From: Streptomyces tendae
GTDB lineage: Bacteria > Actinomycetota > Actinomycetes > Streptomycetales > Streptomycetaceae
Reading direction: 5' to 3'
NCBI RefSeq assembly: GCF_008632955.1
Contig: NZ_CP043960.1
Location: 310,001 to 374,000 of the forward strand
DNA: 64,000 nucleotides
Shown here: in pieces, positions 44,404 through 53,397 of the stretch
Position numbering within the stretch: position 1 is the first letter of the stretch
How the letters are laid out: each line of letters starts with the position of its first letter
The notes under the pieces: model-generated
Told to the model about the DNA's origin: nothing
Database searches by the model: none
What the model saw: only the letters and a program-made list of their open reading frames with translations
Position numbers and translations under genes: made by a program

Positions 44404-45064
44404 CCTTCCCAGACGGCCGATCTTTTTGGCCAGTTCCTCCAGTTCCGACGGGGTTCCAGACCAGATGGTGCGCACGTGCTCGGTGACGACCTCGGCGGGC
44501 GAGTCCCACCAGGCGATGCGCAGCATGTGGTCGAATGTCCTCGTCGGGCAGTCGCTTCTTGATCTCCTTCGCGGGATTCCCGCCGACCACGGTGTAGGGG
44601 GCCACATCGCTGGTGACCAGGGATCGGGCTCCGATGACCGCGCCGTCACCGATGGTGACACCGGGCATGATGACCGCCTCCCGTCCTATCCAGACGTCGT
44701 TGCCGACAACGATGTCGCCCTTGCTAGGCAGGGAGGGCAGCAGGTCCGCCGTCTTCTCGAGCCACGATCCGCCGAAGATGAAGAAAGGATATGAGGTGGT
44801 GCCACCGGGCATGTGGTAGTCCGTTCCCGGCGACATGATGAACTTCGTGCCCATCGCCAGACAGCAGAACTTGCCGATGACCAGGCGTTCCGGGCCATAC
44901 GCATAGAGAACGTTGCTGTCCTCGAAGCCGGCGGCGTTTTCGGTGTCGTTGTAGTAGGTGAATTCACCGACCTCGATCTTGGGTGACTTGATGAGCGGCT
45001 TGAGGAAGACAGTGACGTCCTCGGCCGCCTCGACGAGTCCGGGGCGCCGCTCGCTCTTGATCAT
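44404..45064 (-). pseudogene. Vat/CatB-type hexapeptide acetyltransferase, one-base frameshift
   Basis: IEVGEFTYYNDTENAAGFED, RLVIGKFCCLAMGTKFIMSP, PFFIFGGSWLEKTADLLPSL and VVGNDVWIGREAVIMPGVTI with GDGAVIGARSLVTSDVAPYT are the left-handed beta-helix and active-site loop of xenobiotic (streptogramin/chloramphenicol-type) O-acetyltransferases. After RLPDEDI an extra T near 44538 breaks the frame; the expected end DHMLRIAWWDSPAEVVTEHV through KKIGRLGR is in the next frame. Otherwise complete at about 219 residues. Resistance function is possible but not shown. Confidence 0.8.
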
Positions 45065-45139
45065 GCCGGGGATACGCGCGTTCGAGGGATCGGGGAACTG
45101 TACTGAGAGCCATCCTTGGTGCGTGCGCGGGTGGCCCGC

Positions 45140-46345
45140 TCAGGCCGCGGCCATGGCCGCCAGGTCGGCGGCCAGCTGTTCTCTGTACTGGGCGATGCGT
45201 CCCGCACGGTTTGCGGTGACTGCTCCCACAAGTCGCCCGTCGCGGTAGTAGGCCACGTCCAAACGCCTTCGCTCCAGGTCGAGTTCATGGGTCCGAGCCT
45301 GGTCGGCTTCCATTGGCAGTCCCACGGCCCGGAAGCGGACGCCGTACTGGCTGGACCAGAACGATGCGACGGGACGGTAGACGGCCGGGGCATGGGGGTT
45401 GAGGAGTGTACGTGCCGCCGTTCTCGCCTGTTCCACTGCGTGGCTCCAGTGGCCGAGATTGAGGAGTCGCGCCGTGTGGGGGTGGGGAAACCGTGTGACG
45501 TCCCCGGCGCCGACGATCATGTGATGTGGTCGGCCGTCGGCGCCCACGGCCCGGGCGTGGGCGTCTGTGACTAGCCCGCGATCCAGTTGGAGGCCCGAGT
45601 GCGCGAGCCATTCGGTGCGGGGTGTGGCCCCCAGCGCGAGCACCGCTGTGTCGGCGCCCACCCGGTGTGTGTCGTTGAGGGTGGCGGAGGTGACACGCGC
45701 TTCCCCGTGTAGCGCGGTGAGGGTGGCGAAAGGCAGCAGGGACACACCAGCAGCGCGGTGGAGTTCCGCGATGAAGGAGGCCGCGTCCTCACCCATCGGG
45801 CGGTGCAGGGGTGCCGGCCCTGAGTATGCGAGGACCACGTCGTGCCCCAGCTCGCGTGCCGTCGCTGCGGCTTCGCTGCCGATGAATCCGCCTCCGACGA
45901 CGAGGATCCGGCGCCGCGCACTGCGGAGGTCGTGCCGTAGCGCCGTCGCGTCGTCGAGCGTCCGGATGGTGTGCACACCTGCAGCCGGACGCCGAGCGGG
46001 CCAGGAACGGGCTCCGGCACCGGTGGCGATGACGAGACCGTCATACGGGATGACCTGGCCGTCCTCCAAGAGCACCGTGCGTTCACGGGGCTCGAGGTGG
46101 AGTGCTCGCCGGCCGTAAAGCTCCGTCAGCCTAAGATCATCTGTGTTTGCCAAGGCCAGCGCCGCGTGGCCAACGTCTGACGTGAGGAATTCCTTCGACA
46201 GCGGCGGTCTGTCATAGGGGCTATAGGGTTCCTCGCCGACCAGGGTGATCGGTCCTGTGTGTCCTTCGTCCCGCAGGGCCCGCGCCGCGTTGAGCCCGGC
46301 GAGCGAGGCGCCGACGATGACGACGCGCGTGGAGTGCGTGTTCAC
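45140..46345 (-). CDS. FAD-dependent ferredoxin reductase
   Basis: GTG start overlapping the ferredoxin stop. About 401 residues: VVIVGASLAGLNAARALRDE (FAD-binding G-x-S-x-x-G), VGEEPYSPYDRPPLSKEFLT, IPYDGLVIATGAGARSW, ILVVGGGFIGSEAAATAREL (NAD-binding), VLALGATPRTEWLAHSGLQL and IVGAGDVTRFPHPH. The domain plan is that of putidaredoxin reductase-type proteins, which pass electrons from NADH to the ferredoxin encoded before it. The final receiver, a P450 or Rieske oxygenase, is not in this operon. Confidence 0.9.
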   Translation of the reverse strand: MNTHSTRVVIVGASLAGLNAARALRDEGHTGPITLVGEEPYSPYDRPPLSKEFLTSDVGHAALALANTDDLRLTELYGRRALHLEPRERTVLLEDGQVIPYDGLVIATGAGARSWPARRPAAGVHTIRTLDDATALRHDLRSARRRILVVGGGFIGSEAAATARELGHDVVLAYSGPAPLHRPMGEDAASFIAELHRAAGVSLLPFATLTALHGEARVTSATLNDTHRVGADTAVLALGATPRTEWLAHSGLQLDRGLVTDAHARAVGADGRPHHMIVGAGDVTRFPHPHTARLLNLGHWSHAVEQARTAARTLLNPHAPAVYRPVASFWSSQYGVRFRAVGLPMEADQARTHELDLERRRLDVAYYRDGRLVGAVTANRAGRIAQYREQLAADLAAMAAA

Positions 46346-46599
46346 CGCGAGGACTCGGAGCCCTCGGCGGGGGCGTCGCCCTCGGTGCCGTGTTCGATAC
46401 GGATCGCCCGAACGGGACACGCGGCCGCAGCGGCGACGACCCTTTTGTACTGGGAGACGTCGGGATTCGGCTCATAGACGAGGATGTCGTCGTCGTCGAA
46501 GGCGAACACCTGGGGCGCGGCGAAGACACACTGACCGTGGCTCTCGCACAGGTTCATGTCGACGGTCACTTTGAGACCAGTGACGGGGCGCTCAGTCAT
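46342..46599 (-). CDS. 3Fe-4S ferredoxin (P450-type)
   Basis: An 85-residue protein. VTVDMNLCESHGQCVFAAPQ has C-x2-H-x2-C with His in place of the second cysteine, and AAAACPVRAIRIEH supplies the last Cys-Pro, so the cluster is 3Fe-4S. It overlaps both neighbours (ATGA with the PNPOx-like gene, GTGA with the reductase). Soluble electron carrier. Confidence 0.92.
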   Translation of the reverse strand: MTERPVTGLKVTVDMNLCESHGQCVFAAPQVFAFDDDDILVYEPNPDVSQYKRVVAAAAACPVRAIRIEHGTEGDAPAEGSESSR

Positions 46600-47510
46600 G
46601 TGCTTGCTCCTTCATGTGCGATGGGCGGGTTGAACCGGGAGAACTGGGGAGCGGTCCAACGCAGCGGGGAGGCGTTGTTGACGCGCACGAGGCGCTCGAC
46701 GGTGAAGTCGACGACCCGCTGTGCCCCCGGAAGAGCGGCTGCGTGGTCCGGGTCCCAGTCCACCGCTGCCGTGCCCGTGAGGTGCAGGAGAGTGCCCGTG
46801 GTCCAGTCGGGGATCATCAGACCTGCGCGGGGATTGACTTCGAGGTTTCCGAAGGTGTTGAACATGGAGTTGCCGACGTAGTCGGGCCAGCGCAGAAGCC
46901 GGGGTCCGCGGACTTGGAGGAAGCCCGGGTTGCCTCCGCGATGGGAGGCATCGGCGTTGCCGTCCAGGTCTGTCGTGGCGATGAAGAAGGTGTCCGTACT
47001 GTCGACGAGCGCGATGTCCTCTTCGGCGAGCGCGCCTGCTTCCCGTGGGTCGTCGGGGGTGGTGGGATGCCATTGCGGCACCCTCTTCTGGATGTACTTT
47101 GGGCAGTTCGCGTAGATCTGCTCCAGTGTGATCTCCAGTCCGTCGCGGGTGGGACGAGCGGTGCCGTTCATTCGCATGCGCCGCCGTGTATCGGGTTCGA
47201 TGGCGATCATGCCGAGGCGGGTCGGTTCGGCGAGGGTGCGGTACAGGGGGTCACCGGGGGACAGCGCGGCTGCGACGCTCAGGGTGGACGGTCCGGTGAC
47301 GGTGATGAACCCGGGCTCGCCAGCCAGGAGGGAGGACCAGACCTCGCCGCGGCTGTCGGCCGCACCGATGACGAGCATCGGCTGCTCCTCAATGAAGTCC
47401 GCGGCCAAGTCGGGGATCTCGGTCATGATCGCGCCGGAAACCGCCTCGGCCATCTTTGTCAGACCGGCTCTCTCCTGCACCACCAGTTCTCCGCGGTGAT
47501 ACGGCTTCAT
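46596..47510 (-). CDS. Pyridoxamine 5'-phosphate oxidase-like flavoprotein
   Basis: A 304-residue protein with two split-barrel halves: FIEEQPMLVIGAADSRGEVW and GEPGFITVTGPSTLSV in the first, LVDSTDTFFIATTDLDGNAD, ASHRGGNPGFLQVRGPRLLR and NTFGNLEVNPRAGLMIPDWT in the second. These are FMN-binding PNPOx-fold features. It heads a coupled operon with the ferredoxin and its reductase, so it may draw electrons from them. The reaction is not known. Confidence 0.85.
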   Translation of the reverse strand: MKPYHRGELVVQERAGLTKMAEAVSGAIMTEIPDLAADFIEEQPMLVIGAADSRGEVWSSLLAGEPGFITVTGPSTLSVAAALSPGDPLYRTLAEPTRLGMIAIEPDTRRRMRMNGTARPTRDGLEITLEQIYANCPKYIQKRVPQWHPTTPDDPREAGALAEEDIALVDSTDTFFIATTDLDGNADASHRGGNPGFLQVRGPRLLRWPDYVGNSMFNTFGNLEVNPRAGLMIPDWTTGTLLHLTGTAAVDWDPDHAAALPGAQRVVDFTVERLVRVNNASPLRWTAPQFSRFNPPIAHEGAST

Positions 47511-47714
47511 GTCTGCTCCTCACGATCTCGATGTGTCCGCGCTGTTTGAATGCGATGGCCCTCTCCCGCTACCTGGATGGCCCCGGAACGTGATCCCGTT
47601 GGGTCTCGAGCTGAGAGCAGGAGCTCACCCACGTGGCAGTGGTCCACTGGGCCGGGAGGCCCAACACCGGCTAGACCGAGTCAGCGGTAAGACCTCCCGG
47701 CGTCATGGCCCGTC

Positions 47715-48179
47715 TTAGAAGAAGCCGCAGGTCGGCTCCTGGCCGGTCGGCGCGGGTGCACCGTCCGCGCCGGTGGGTACGTAGACCTCCAGACGGAGGC
47801 CGTCGGGGTCCTTGAAGAAGATGCCACCCGAGGCGGCGCCCTCGGCGTGCGCCACGACACCGTCGTAGACGAACTCCGTGTTCAGCTCACGCAGGACAGC
47901 CTCGGTCGCGGCGATCTCGTCGAGGGTGTCCACCTGGAAGGAGAGGTGGTGAAGGCCTGCGGTGGCCGTGGCGAAACCTTCCTGGCTCTGCTGCCACAGG
48001 GCCACGACGATCTCACCGTCGCGGCCGAGGAAGGCCCAGCGTCGGCTGTCGTCCTTGCCTTCAGCAAGGGTCTCGAAACCGAACACCCGTGCGTAGAACG
48101 GGAGCGACCGGTTGAGGTCGGTGACACTGAGGCCGACGTGACCCGTCTTGAGGGTGGCGGGGTGGAAAGAGGTAGTCAT
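47715..48179 (-). CDS. VOC-family (glyoxalase/dioxygenase-like) protein
   Basis: A 154-residue protein. TGHVGLSVTDLNRSLPFYAR, GLHHLSFQVDTLDEI and FFKDPDGLRLEVYVPTGADG hold the His, His and Glu expected as metal ligands of a vicinal-oxygen-chelate fold. Possible ring-cleavage, glyoxalase or resistance protein. It is divergent from the CGNR regulator with a 176-base gap bearing inverted repeats, so it is probably that regulator's target. Confidence 0.85.
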   Translation of the reverse strand: MTTSFHPATLKTGHVGLSVTDLNRSLPFYARVFGFETLAEGKDDSRRWAFLGRDGEIVVALWQQSQEGFATATAGLHHLSFQVDTLDEIAATEAVLRELNTEFVYDGVVAHAEGAASGGIFFKDPDGLRLEVYVPTGADGAPAPTGQEPTCGFF

Positions 48180-48238
48180 CGGGTTCCTTCCAGGAGTGGA
48201 TGCACAGGACCGGTGGGCGCCAACAGGCGGGTACTCCC

Positions 48239-48305
48239 AACCGGCTAAATGAACATTAACGGTTGTCCTCTCACCATGCAACCGCTGAATTTTTTTTAGC
48301 CGGTT
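48239..48305. promoter_or_regulatory. Paired inverted repeats between VOC and CGNR genes
   Basis: AACCGGCTAA at 48239-48248 is mirrored by TTAGCCGGTT at 48296-48305. Inside them TTAACGGTTG and CAACCGCTGAA form a second, looser pair. The spacing suits two regulator dimers controlling the divergent promoters. A run of eight T lies beside the right arm. Confidence 0.5.
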
Positions 48306-48355
48306 ATGCTTCGATGGTGTGATGGCATGGACCCCGACACGAAAGGGCTCACCGC

Positions 48356-48940
48356 ATGCACACTCATCCAGCCCACGCCGCCGACGCGGACCCCCGCCCT
48401 CTTCTTGGGGAGCCGTTGCCGCTGGACCTGTTGAACACACGCTGGGTGGACAACGACGGCGCCCACGACCTGCTTGAGCGCCCGGGCGGACTGGCGATTT
48501 GGCTCTCGTCCGCCGGACTGGCCGACATCGCACCGGACACGCAGGAGACACTCGGTGCCCTCCTGGCAACCCGGACCGCGCTGAGCTGGATGGTGGCCAG
48601 CGAGGGGTCGGAGCTGGAGCTGGCTCGCGAGATGCTCAACGACACACTCGGCCACGGCCGCGTGCGACGCCTGCTGGGATCCGCAGGTCCGGAGTCGGTC
48701 GTGGAGACGGACACGCCGGGCTGGAACGCGGCATGGCGCACAGCCGACCTCTATCTGCGCTTGTTGGAGGAGGGGCCCGACCGCATCCGCAAGTGCGCCA
48801 ACCCCGTGTGTCCTCTGCGCTTCTACGACACGACCAAGAACGGGGGGCGCCGATGGTGCTCCATGGGAGCCTGCGGCAACCGCGCCAAGGCTCGCCGGCA
48901 CCACGAGCGCCACCAGAGCACGCCCAGGCAGGCGCGCTGA
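48356..48940 (+). CDS. CGNR zinc-finger transcriptional regulator
   Basis: A 194-residue protein. The N-terminal ABATE-type stress domain (LLGEPLPLDLLNTRWVDNDG) is followed by the CGNR finger: IRKCANPVCPLRFYDTTKNG and RRWCSMGACGNRAKARRHHE, with four cysteines and the CGNR motif. DNA-binding regulator; likely controls the divergent VOC gene. Ribosome site is weak. The 215 bases after it (48941-49155) carry no gene. Confidence 0.9.
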   Translation: MHTHPAHAADADPRPLLGEPLPLDLLNTRWVDNDGAHDLLERPGGLAIWLSSAGLADIAPDTQETLGALLATRTALSWMVASEGSELELAREMLNDTLGHGRVRRLLGSAGPESVVETDTPGWNAAWRTADLYLRLLEEGPDRIRKCANPVCPLRFYDTTKNGGRRWCSMGACGNRAKARRHHERHQSTPRQAR

Positions 48941-49156
48941 CGGCGCACCGCCCTACGTGCAGCCTTGCCCCCGGAACCCCGGCACCACCTACTCTCCGGC
49001 GGCACTCGCTAAACCGGTAAAGAAATTTTCAATGGTCGCTCGATCGGTGATCATCGCGCGTCTCGACGACCTGCGCTCAGACAAGGCGCCCCGGCGGCAG
49101 TGGGCCCGCTGGCCGAGAACGCCGCAGATGGGCGTGCCAGACCCCGCGTTTTCGGC

Positions 49157-49173
49157 ATGATCCGCCGGACAGG
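49157..49173. mobile_element. Solo IS5 terminal repeat
   Basis: TGATCCGCCGGACAG is the exact inner right end of the IS5 at 6078-7027, here alone next to the IS701 border. It is the footprint of a lost copy. Confidence 0.55.
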
Positions 49174-49177
49174 TTAG

Positions 49178-50587
49178 TAGTGCTTCGTTATGTTCTGGGC
49201 TGTCTGTGGCGGGTTCGTGGGCTGGGCAGGGGGCGGCCGCAGGTGGTGCAGGCACCGGTCCAGGAGCTCAGTAGGTCCTGGAGGAGGTGGAGGACCTGGT
49301 AGAGGGTCAGGCCGGTGTGCGGGCTTTTGGGTCGAGCCGCCGGAGGGTGAGGAATGCCTGGGCGGCGGTGACGAGGGTGACGTGGTGGTGCCAGCCGCGC
49401 CAGGTGGGGCCCTCGAAGTGGTCCAGTCCCAGGCCGTGCTTGCGTTCGCGGTAGTCGTGTTCGATCCGCCAGCGGCTCTTCGCCCACCGCACCAGGTCCG
49501 CGACCGGTGTGACGACGGGCAGATTGATATCCAGTAACCGGTCGGGCTGTCCTGGTCCTCGGGCCATTCGGTCAGGAGTGTCTGGGTGTGCAGGACGCCG
49601 TACCACCGGCTGCGGCCGCCGCCTCTGCGCCGCAGCCATGGACTGCGTGCCCGCGGGCCGGACGGTCAGGACCGCGAACCGTGAGATCATTGCGCCTTTG
49701 CTGCCCTGGCGCCAGGTCACCTCGGTGAACCGGCCGGCACCGGCCTCGGCTGCGAGGGCGGAGACGGCTCGCGGTGGGGTCCGGTAGCGGGGCAGCGTCG
49801 GTGGGCCGAGCCCGCCGTAAGCGCGGTTGGTGCGGCTCGGCGTCCTCCGGGTGGGCGACTTCCTTCCCGGTCAGGGCAAGCACGTAGGTCAGCCCTCGCT
49901 CCTCGAGACCGATCCGGAAGGGCGTGCTGACGCCGTAGCCGGCATCGGCGACCACGACCGGCGCCTTCAACTGCCAGTCGGTGAGGGTGTCGAGCAGGCC
50001 GAGCGCGAGCCGCCATTTTTCCTGGTGGACGACGTCGTTGGGGACTCCCGCCCTGCGGCATCGGTCCGGCTTGTCCGTCCACTCCCGCGGCAGATACCAC
50101 TCCCAGTGCAACGGGCAGGACGCAGCGTCGGTGACGGCGTAGACGCTGACCGCGACCTGGCAGTTCGCCCGTGTGCCAACGGCTCCGCAGTACTGGCGTG
50201 CAACGCCGACCGACGCTCTGCCGCGCTTGGGGAACGACACATCGTCGATCACCCACACCTCGGGCGTGATCACCTCGGTCAGCCGCTCGGCGATCCGCCG
50301 CCGCACCGGCAGCGGATCCCATGGTGACTGGTTCACGAACTGCTGCAGGGCCTGCATGTTCCCGTCCGGCAGACGCTCCGCCATCGGCTGGACCGACTTG
50401 CGCCGGCCGTCCAGCATCAGACCACGCACATAACACGCACCCCACCGCCGCTGATCCCGCCGCGGCAACGAGGCAAACACATCGGCAGCGAACCCCGCCA
50501 ACTCACCCCGGAGCCGTTCCACCTCCCCAACTTCACCTGGAAGACTGCCCACCACCAACCGAGATCACTCAACGTAACGAAGCACCA
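49178..50587 (-). mobile_element. IS701-like insertion sequence
   Basis: Ends TAGTGCTTCGTTATGTT and, inverted, TGGTGCTTCGTTACGTT; flanked by TTAG (49174-49177) and CTAG (50588-50591), both fitting the YTAR target but not identical. The right flank coincides with the stop codon of the GntR gene. Confidence 0.8.
49307..50558 (-). pseudogene. IS701-like transposase with frameshifts
   Basis: From the start: LAGFAADVFASLPRRDQRRW, YVRGLMLDGRRKSVQPMAER and VWVIDDVSFPKRGRASVGVA (first Asp), then VVVADAGYGVSTPFRIGLEE (second). Near 49825 the frame shifts, and the rest (SRFAVLTVRPAGTQSMAAAQ, VRWAKSRWRIEHDYRERKHG with the Glu, LGLDHFEGPTWRGWHHHVTL) is found in other frames. Inactive as read. Confidence 0.8.
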
Positions 50588-51313
50588 CTAGGGGTGAGGC
50601 AGTGCGCTGAGGATGTGCCGGGTGGATTCGTTGTGGTAGTACGCCGCCAGAGCGGCCCTTCCAGCATCCCGGTCCCGCATCGCCGCGAGGATTCCGGCGT
50701 GTTGCTCATTCGACACTCTGAGTGCCTCCCCGGGGCGGCGGATGAGCCGGACCAGCCGGGTAAGCTCCACCTGGGCGCGGGCCACCTCGTCGATCAAGGG
50801 GCCACTCCCGGTGATTTCTGCGATCTTGATATGGAAGCGCACGTCGAGACGCCGGTAATCATCTGCTTCTTCCGCTTCGTCCATCCTGGCGATGAGCGTG
50901 TCGAGTTCGTCGAGATCCGCTTCACCGGCTCGGGTGGCGGCCAGCATGGTGGCACCCATGTCGAGCGATGCGCGCAGGTCCAGCCGCCCCGTCCAGTCGT
51001 CCGGCAGGACGGGGCGCTCACCCCCCAAGCCCTCACTCACGAAGGTGCCGCCCCCTCTGCCCGGACGGGCATGGATGCGACCGGTCTCCTGCAGGGCAGC
51101 CAGCGCTCGCCGCAATGTGGCCCGGGAGACCCCCAACCGGGCGGCGAGTTCGCGCTCCGGTGGGAGTTGCGATCCCGGCAGCAGGAGTCCCAGGGTGATC
51201 GAGTTACTCAGCCGCTCTACCGTCTCCTCAAAGGCGGTGGCAGGCGTGATGGGTCTGAGCGCATGGTTCTCCGACCAGAGGTCCGTCGCGCGTGGCGTCC
51301 CGGCATGTGTCAT
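50588..51313 (-). CDS. FadR-subfamily GntR regulator
   Basis: ATG 51313 behind AAGGAA gives 241 residues. FEETVERLSNSITLGLLLPG, LPPERELAARLGVSRATLRR and GRIHARPGRGGGTFVSE form the winged helix. The FCD domain has DLRASLDMGATMLAATRAGE, RLDVRFHIKIAEITGSG and NEQHAGILAAMRDRDAGRAA. The stop TAG is part of the CTAG at the IS701 border, so the insertion landed at or replaced the end of the gene. Divergent from the ATPase gene. Ligand unknown. Confidence 0.85.
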   Translation of the reverse strand: MTHAGTPRATDLWSENHALRPITPATAFEETVERLSNSITLGLLLPGSQLPPERELAARLGVSRATLRRALAALQETGRIHARPGRGGGTFVSEGLGGERPVLPDDWTGRLDLRASLDMGATMLAATRAGEADLDELDTLIARMDEAEEADDYRRLDVRFHIKIAEITGSGPLIDEVARAQVELTRLVRLIRRPGEALRVSNEQHAGILAAMRDRDAGRAALAAYYHNESTRHILSALPHP

Positions 51314-51444
51314 GGTTCCTTCTCTTCCAGCCGAACCGATCATGATGTCCGTTAAGGTACGTTTAGCGCACCATTGACATATTATCTTCGCACGTGGAGG
51401 ATAAAGGTATGGCAACCAGTCCAAAACGCGTGGAGGGTCGAACG

Positions 51445-51948
51445 ATGCCTTTGCCAGCACGACGATGTACGGCAGCAGGTAGCCTGCGTGTCTCGCACTC
51501 TGAGAGGGGAGACGGGAGCCTCTGCGCGGAACGACGCCACGGACACAGGCTACGGATGCTGTGGGCTCTCCTGTGCCACTCACGCCTCGACGTCCAGATC
51601 CAACCGGACGACTTCGCCGCCGTGCACACCGCGCGCCGGGCGGTGACCCAGCATGCGTTGCACTGGGGTCTGACGCCGGTCAGCGACGACGCGACCTTGC
51701 TCGTGTCCGAGCTGGTCACCAATGCTCTTGAACACTCGATGGGGCCCGCGTCGCTGGCTGTGACACCGCTGAAGTGCGGTGTGAGGGTGGAAGTCTGTGA
51801 CGCGCTTACATCCGTGCCGGTTCGCCGACGCGAGAACTCGGAAGCCACCTCCGGGCGGGGACTGCTGCTGGTCGAAGCCCTCGCCAATTCGTGGGGTGTT
51901 GAGACACGCGAAACCGGCAAACGAGTCTGGTTCGAGATCTACGCTTAG
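51445..51948 (+). CDS. RsbW/SpoIIAB-like ATP-binding regulatory protein
   Basis: Start taken at ATG 51445 behind GGAGGG; starts at 51394 or 51556 are possible. The HATPase domain shows DDATLLVSELVTNALEHSMG (N box), VRVEVCDALTSVPVRRRENS (G1-like DA) and GRGLLLVEALANSWGVETRE (G2). Streptomyces has many such single-domain anti-sigma or signalling ATPases. No partner sigma or anti-anti-sigma gene adjoins. From 51949 to 52133 there is no gene. Confidence 0.75.
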   Translation: MPLPARRCTAAGSLRVSHSERGDGSLCAERRHGHRLRMLWALLCHSRLDVQIQPDDFAAVHTARRAVTQHALHWGLTPVSDDATLLVSELVTNALEHSMGPASLAVTPLKCGVRVEVCDALTSVPVRRRENSEATSGRGLLLVEALANSWGVETRETGKRVWFEIYA

Positions 51949-52133
51949 ACTGACGGGCAATGGAGCCGCGTCGCCCTCTCGCCGCACCTCCGCCCACCGC
52001 CACGAGTGCATCCGGGACCATGCTCCTGCTTCCTGCCCCGGCTGTCCGAATGGTGTGTCCGACGGACCAGAAGGACCTGGGCCCTATTACGGGTGGGCCG
52101 AAGGAGCGCGTGGGTGCTGACTCCCGCGCGTTC

Positions 52134-52410
52134 TAGTGCTATGACCGGGAACGTTTGCCGGGTTGCTCGACACCGAGACGTTCAAGCTGTCCACGGACCC
52201 GTACTTCGTCGACAAGGTCCACGACGTCGTCGGCCTCTATCGAGCGCGCTCTGGTGTTCTGCGTCGACGAAAAGTCGCAGATTCAGGCTCTGGACCGCTC
52301 CCAGCCGGTGCTGCCGATGATGCCTGGGGTCTCGCAGCGGATCATTCACGACTACGTGCGCGCCGGCACCCCCACCCGGTTCGCCGTCCTTTTGAGGGTC
52401 ATGTTGAGGA
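52134..52410 (+). pseudogene. IS630 end and transposase fragment
   Basis: CTAGTGCTATGACCGGGAAC is the same terminus as at 17857. It is followed by [20 protein letters not shown] and, after a shift, [40 protein letters not shown], the central part of an IS630 transposase. N- and C-terminal parts are deleted. Confidence 0.75.
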
Positions 52411-52620
52411 AGTCGCCATACTAAGGTCGTCGAGCAGGAGCTTGCCGCCGGTGGTGTCGTGCACGTTCGCGGCGGTGACCAGGACGCCCAGCACCAGACC
52501 AAGCGTGTCCGTGATCAGGTGCCGCTTACGCCCTTCGATCTTCTTGTCGGCGTCGATGCCCTGGCTGGTCTCGGCGACGTTTGCCGAGGTCTTCACGCTC
52601 TACGCGTCCACCACGGCCGC
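52410..52620 (-). pseudogene. IS5-type transposase fragment
   Basis: VAETSQGIDADKKIEGRKRH, LITDTLGLVLGVLVTAANVH and DTTGGKLLLDDL match the segment between first and second Asp of an IS5-type transposase different from the others in the window. It is truncated on both sides. Confidence 0.65.
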
Positions 52621-52738
52621 AGTCGGCTCCGCCCGGCGGCCATGGAAACCGCTACTTGTCATGACACCTCTGCCAGCTGGCACCGGCGTGGGATCGCTTC
52701 GTCAGTGCCAGGCCGTAGGGTGCCGGGGCACGGCCGCA

Positions 52739-52962
52739 CGGTCGTCACCGCCACCTCGACGGAGAGCAGAGCTCGCGTGTTTCATGAGACGCCCATCTTC
52801 AGCCGCCTGGTCGCCGAGCGCGGAGATGTCCCCGCCCAGGTACGCGGCGAAGCCGAACGCATACGCCGCGACCTGGCCCGGGTACTTCCCCAGGCATCCG
52901 CACCCCAGATGAGTGCGACGCGCACCGCCAGCGGACCGACGTCCCCTTCAGCCTTCCGGTAG
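52739..52962 (+). pseudogene. Unrecognised protein fragment
   Basis: VVTATSTESRARVFHETPIF, SRLVAERGDVPAQVRGEAER and IRRDLARVL read like a genuine helical protein, but there is no start and the frame dissolves after 52900. No family recognised. Confidence 0.25.
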
Positions 52963-53013
52963 GGCAGCCAGCCGGGCGAGGCGACGCGGGCCGCCCCTCG
53001 CTCGCCTGCGGCC

Positions 53014-53397
53014 TCAGATGCGCCAAGAGCGGAGGGTGTCCGCGATGTCGTAGATCTTGAGCCGGGTCTCGCGGGCTTTTCTGATCAGGTCGGACAGCGC
53101 TCCGTACGGTGGGTCGATGCCTTCACCGGACTGGTCGAGGTACTGGGTGGTGATGAAGGCGGCGAAGAGGCTGTTGCGGTGGGGGAGCGGTTCGAGCCGC
53201 ACGATGGTGTGCAGGAGCGCGGCAGCACGCCAGGCGGCGTCGGGGTTGGACTCGGCGAGCGTCGGTGTGCGGGTTTTGTGGCGGGCGACGGCCGCGACAA
53301 GGGCCGAGTAGTCGGTGACCGACACGTCGTCGTGGCCGAGGGCGATGTCCTGAACGTCCAGGAGCCACGAGACATCTACGTACAGGGTCTCGCTCAT
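53014..53397 (-). CDS. Fic/Doc-type toxin of a toxin-antitoxin pair
   Basis: A 127-residue protein: MSETLYVDVSWLLDVQDIAL, DVSVTDYSALVAAVARHKTR, AAWRAAALLHTIVRLEPLPH and EGIDPPYGALSDLIRKARET. It resembles the Streptomyces proteins labelled Fic-family toxin component, where PLPHRNSLFAAFIT stands at the place of the Fic motif (HxFxDGNKR). The motif is degenerate, so AMP-transfer or phosphorylation activity is doubtful. Its start overlaps the antitoxin stop by one base. Confidence 0.65.
   Translation of the reverse strand: MSETLYVDVSWLLDVQDIALGHDDVSVTDYSALVAAVARHKTRTPTLAESNPDAAWRAAALLHTIVRLEPLPHRNSLFAAFITTQYLDQSGEGIDPPYGALSDLIRKARETRLKIYDIADTLRSWRI

Noticed and set aside
44321-45064. Acetyltransferase C-terminus as read in the open frame (HAAHRLVGLARRG...)
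   Set aside because: The alternative frame gives the expected family ending, so the annotated end was moved to 44404 and the gene called frameshifted.
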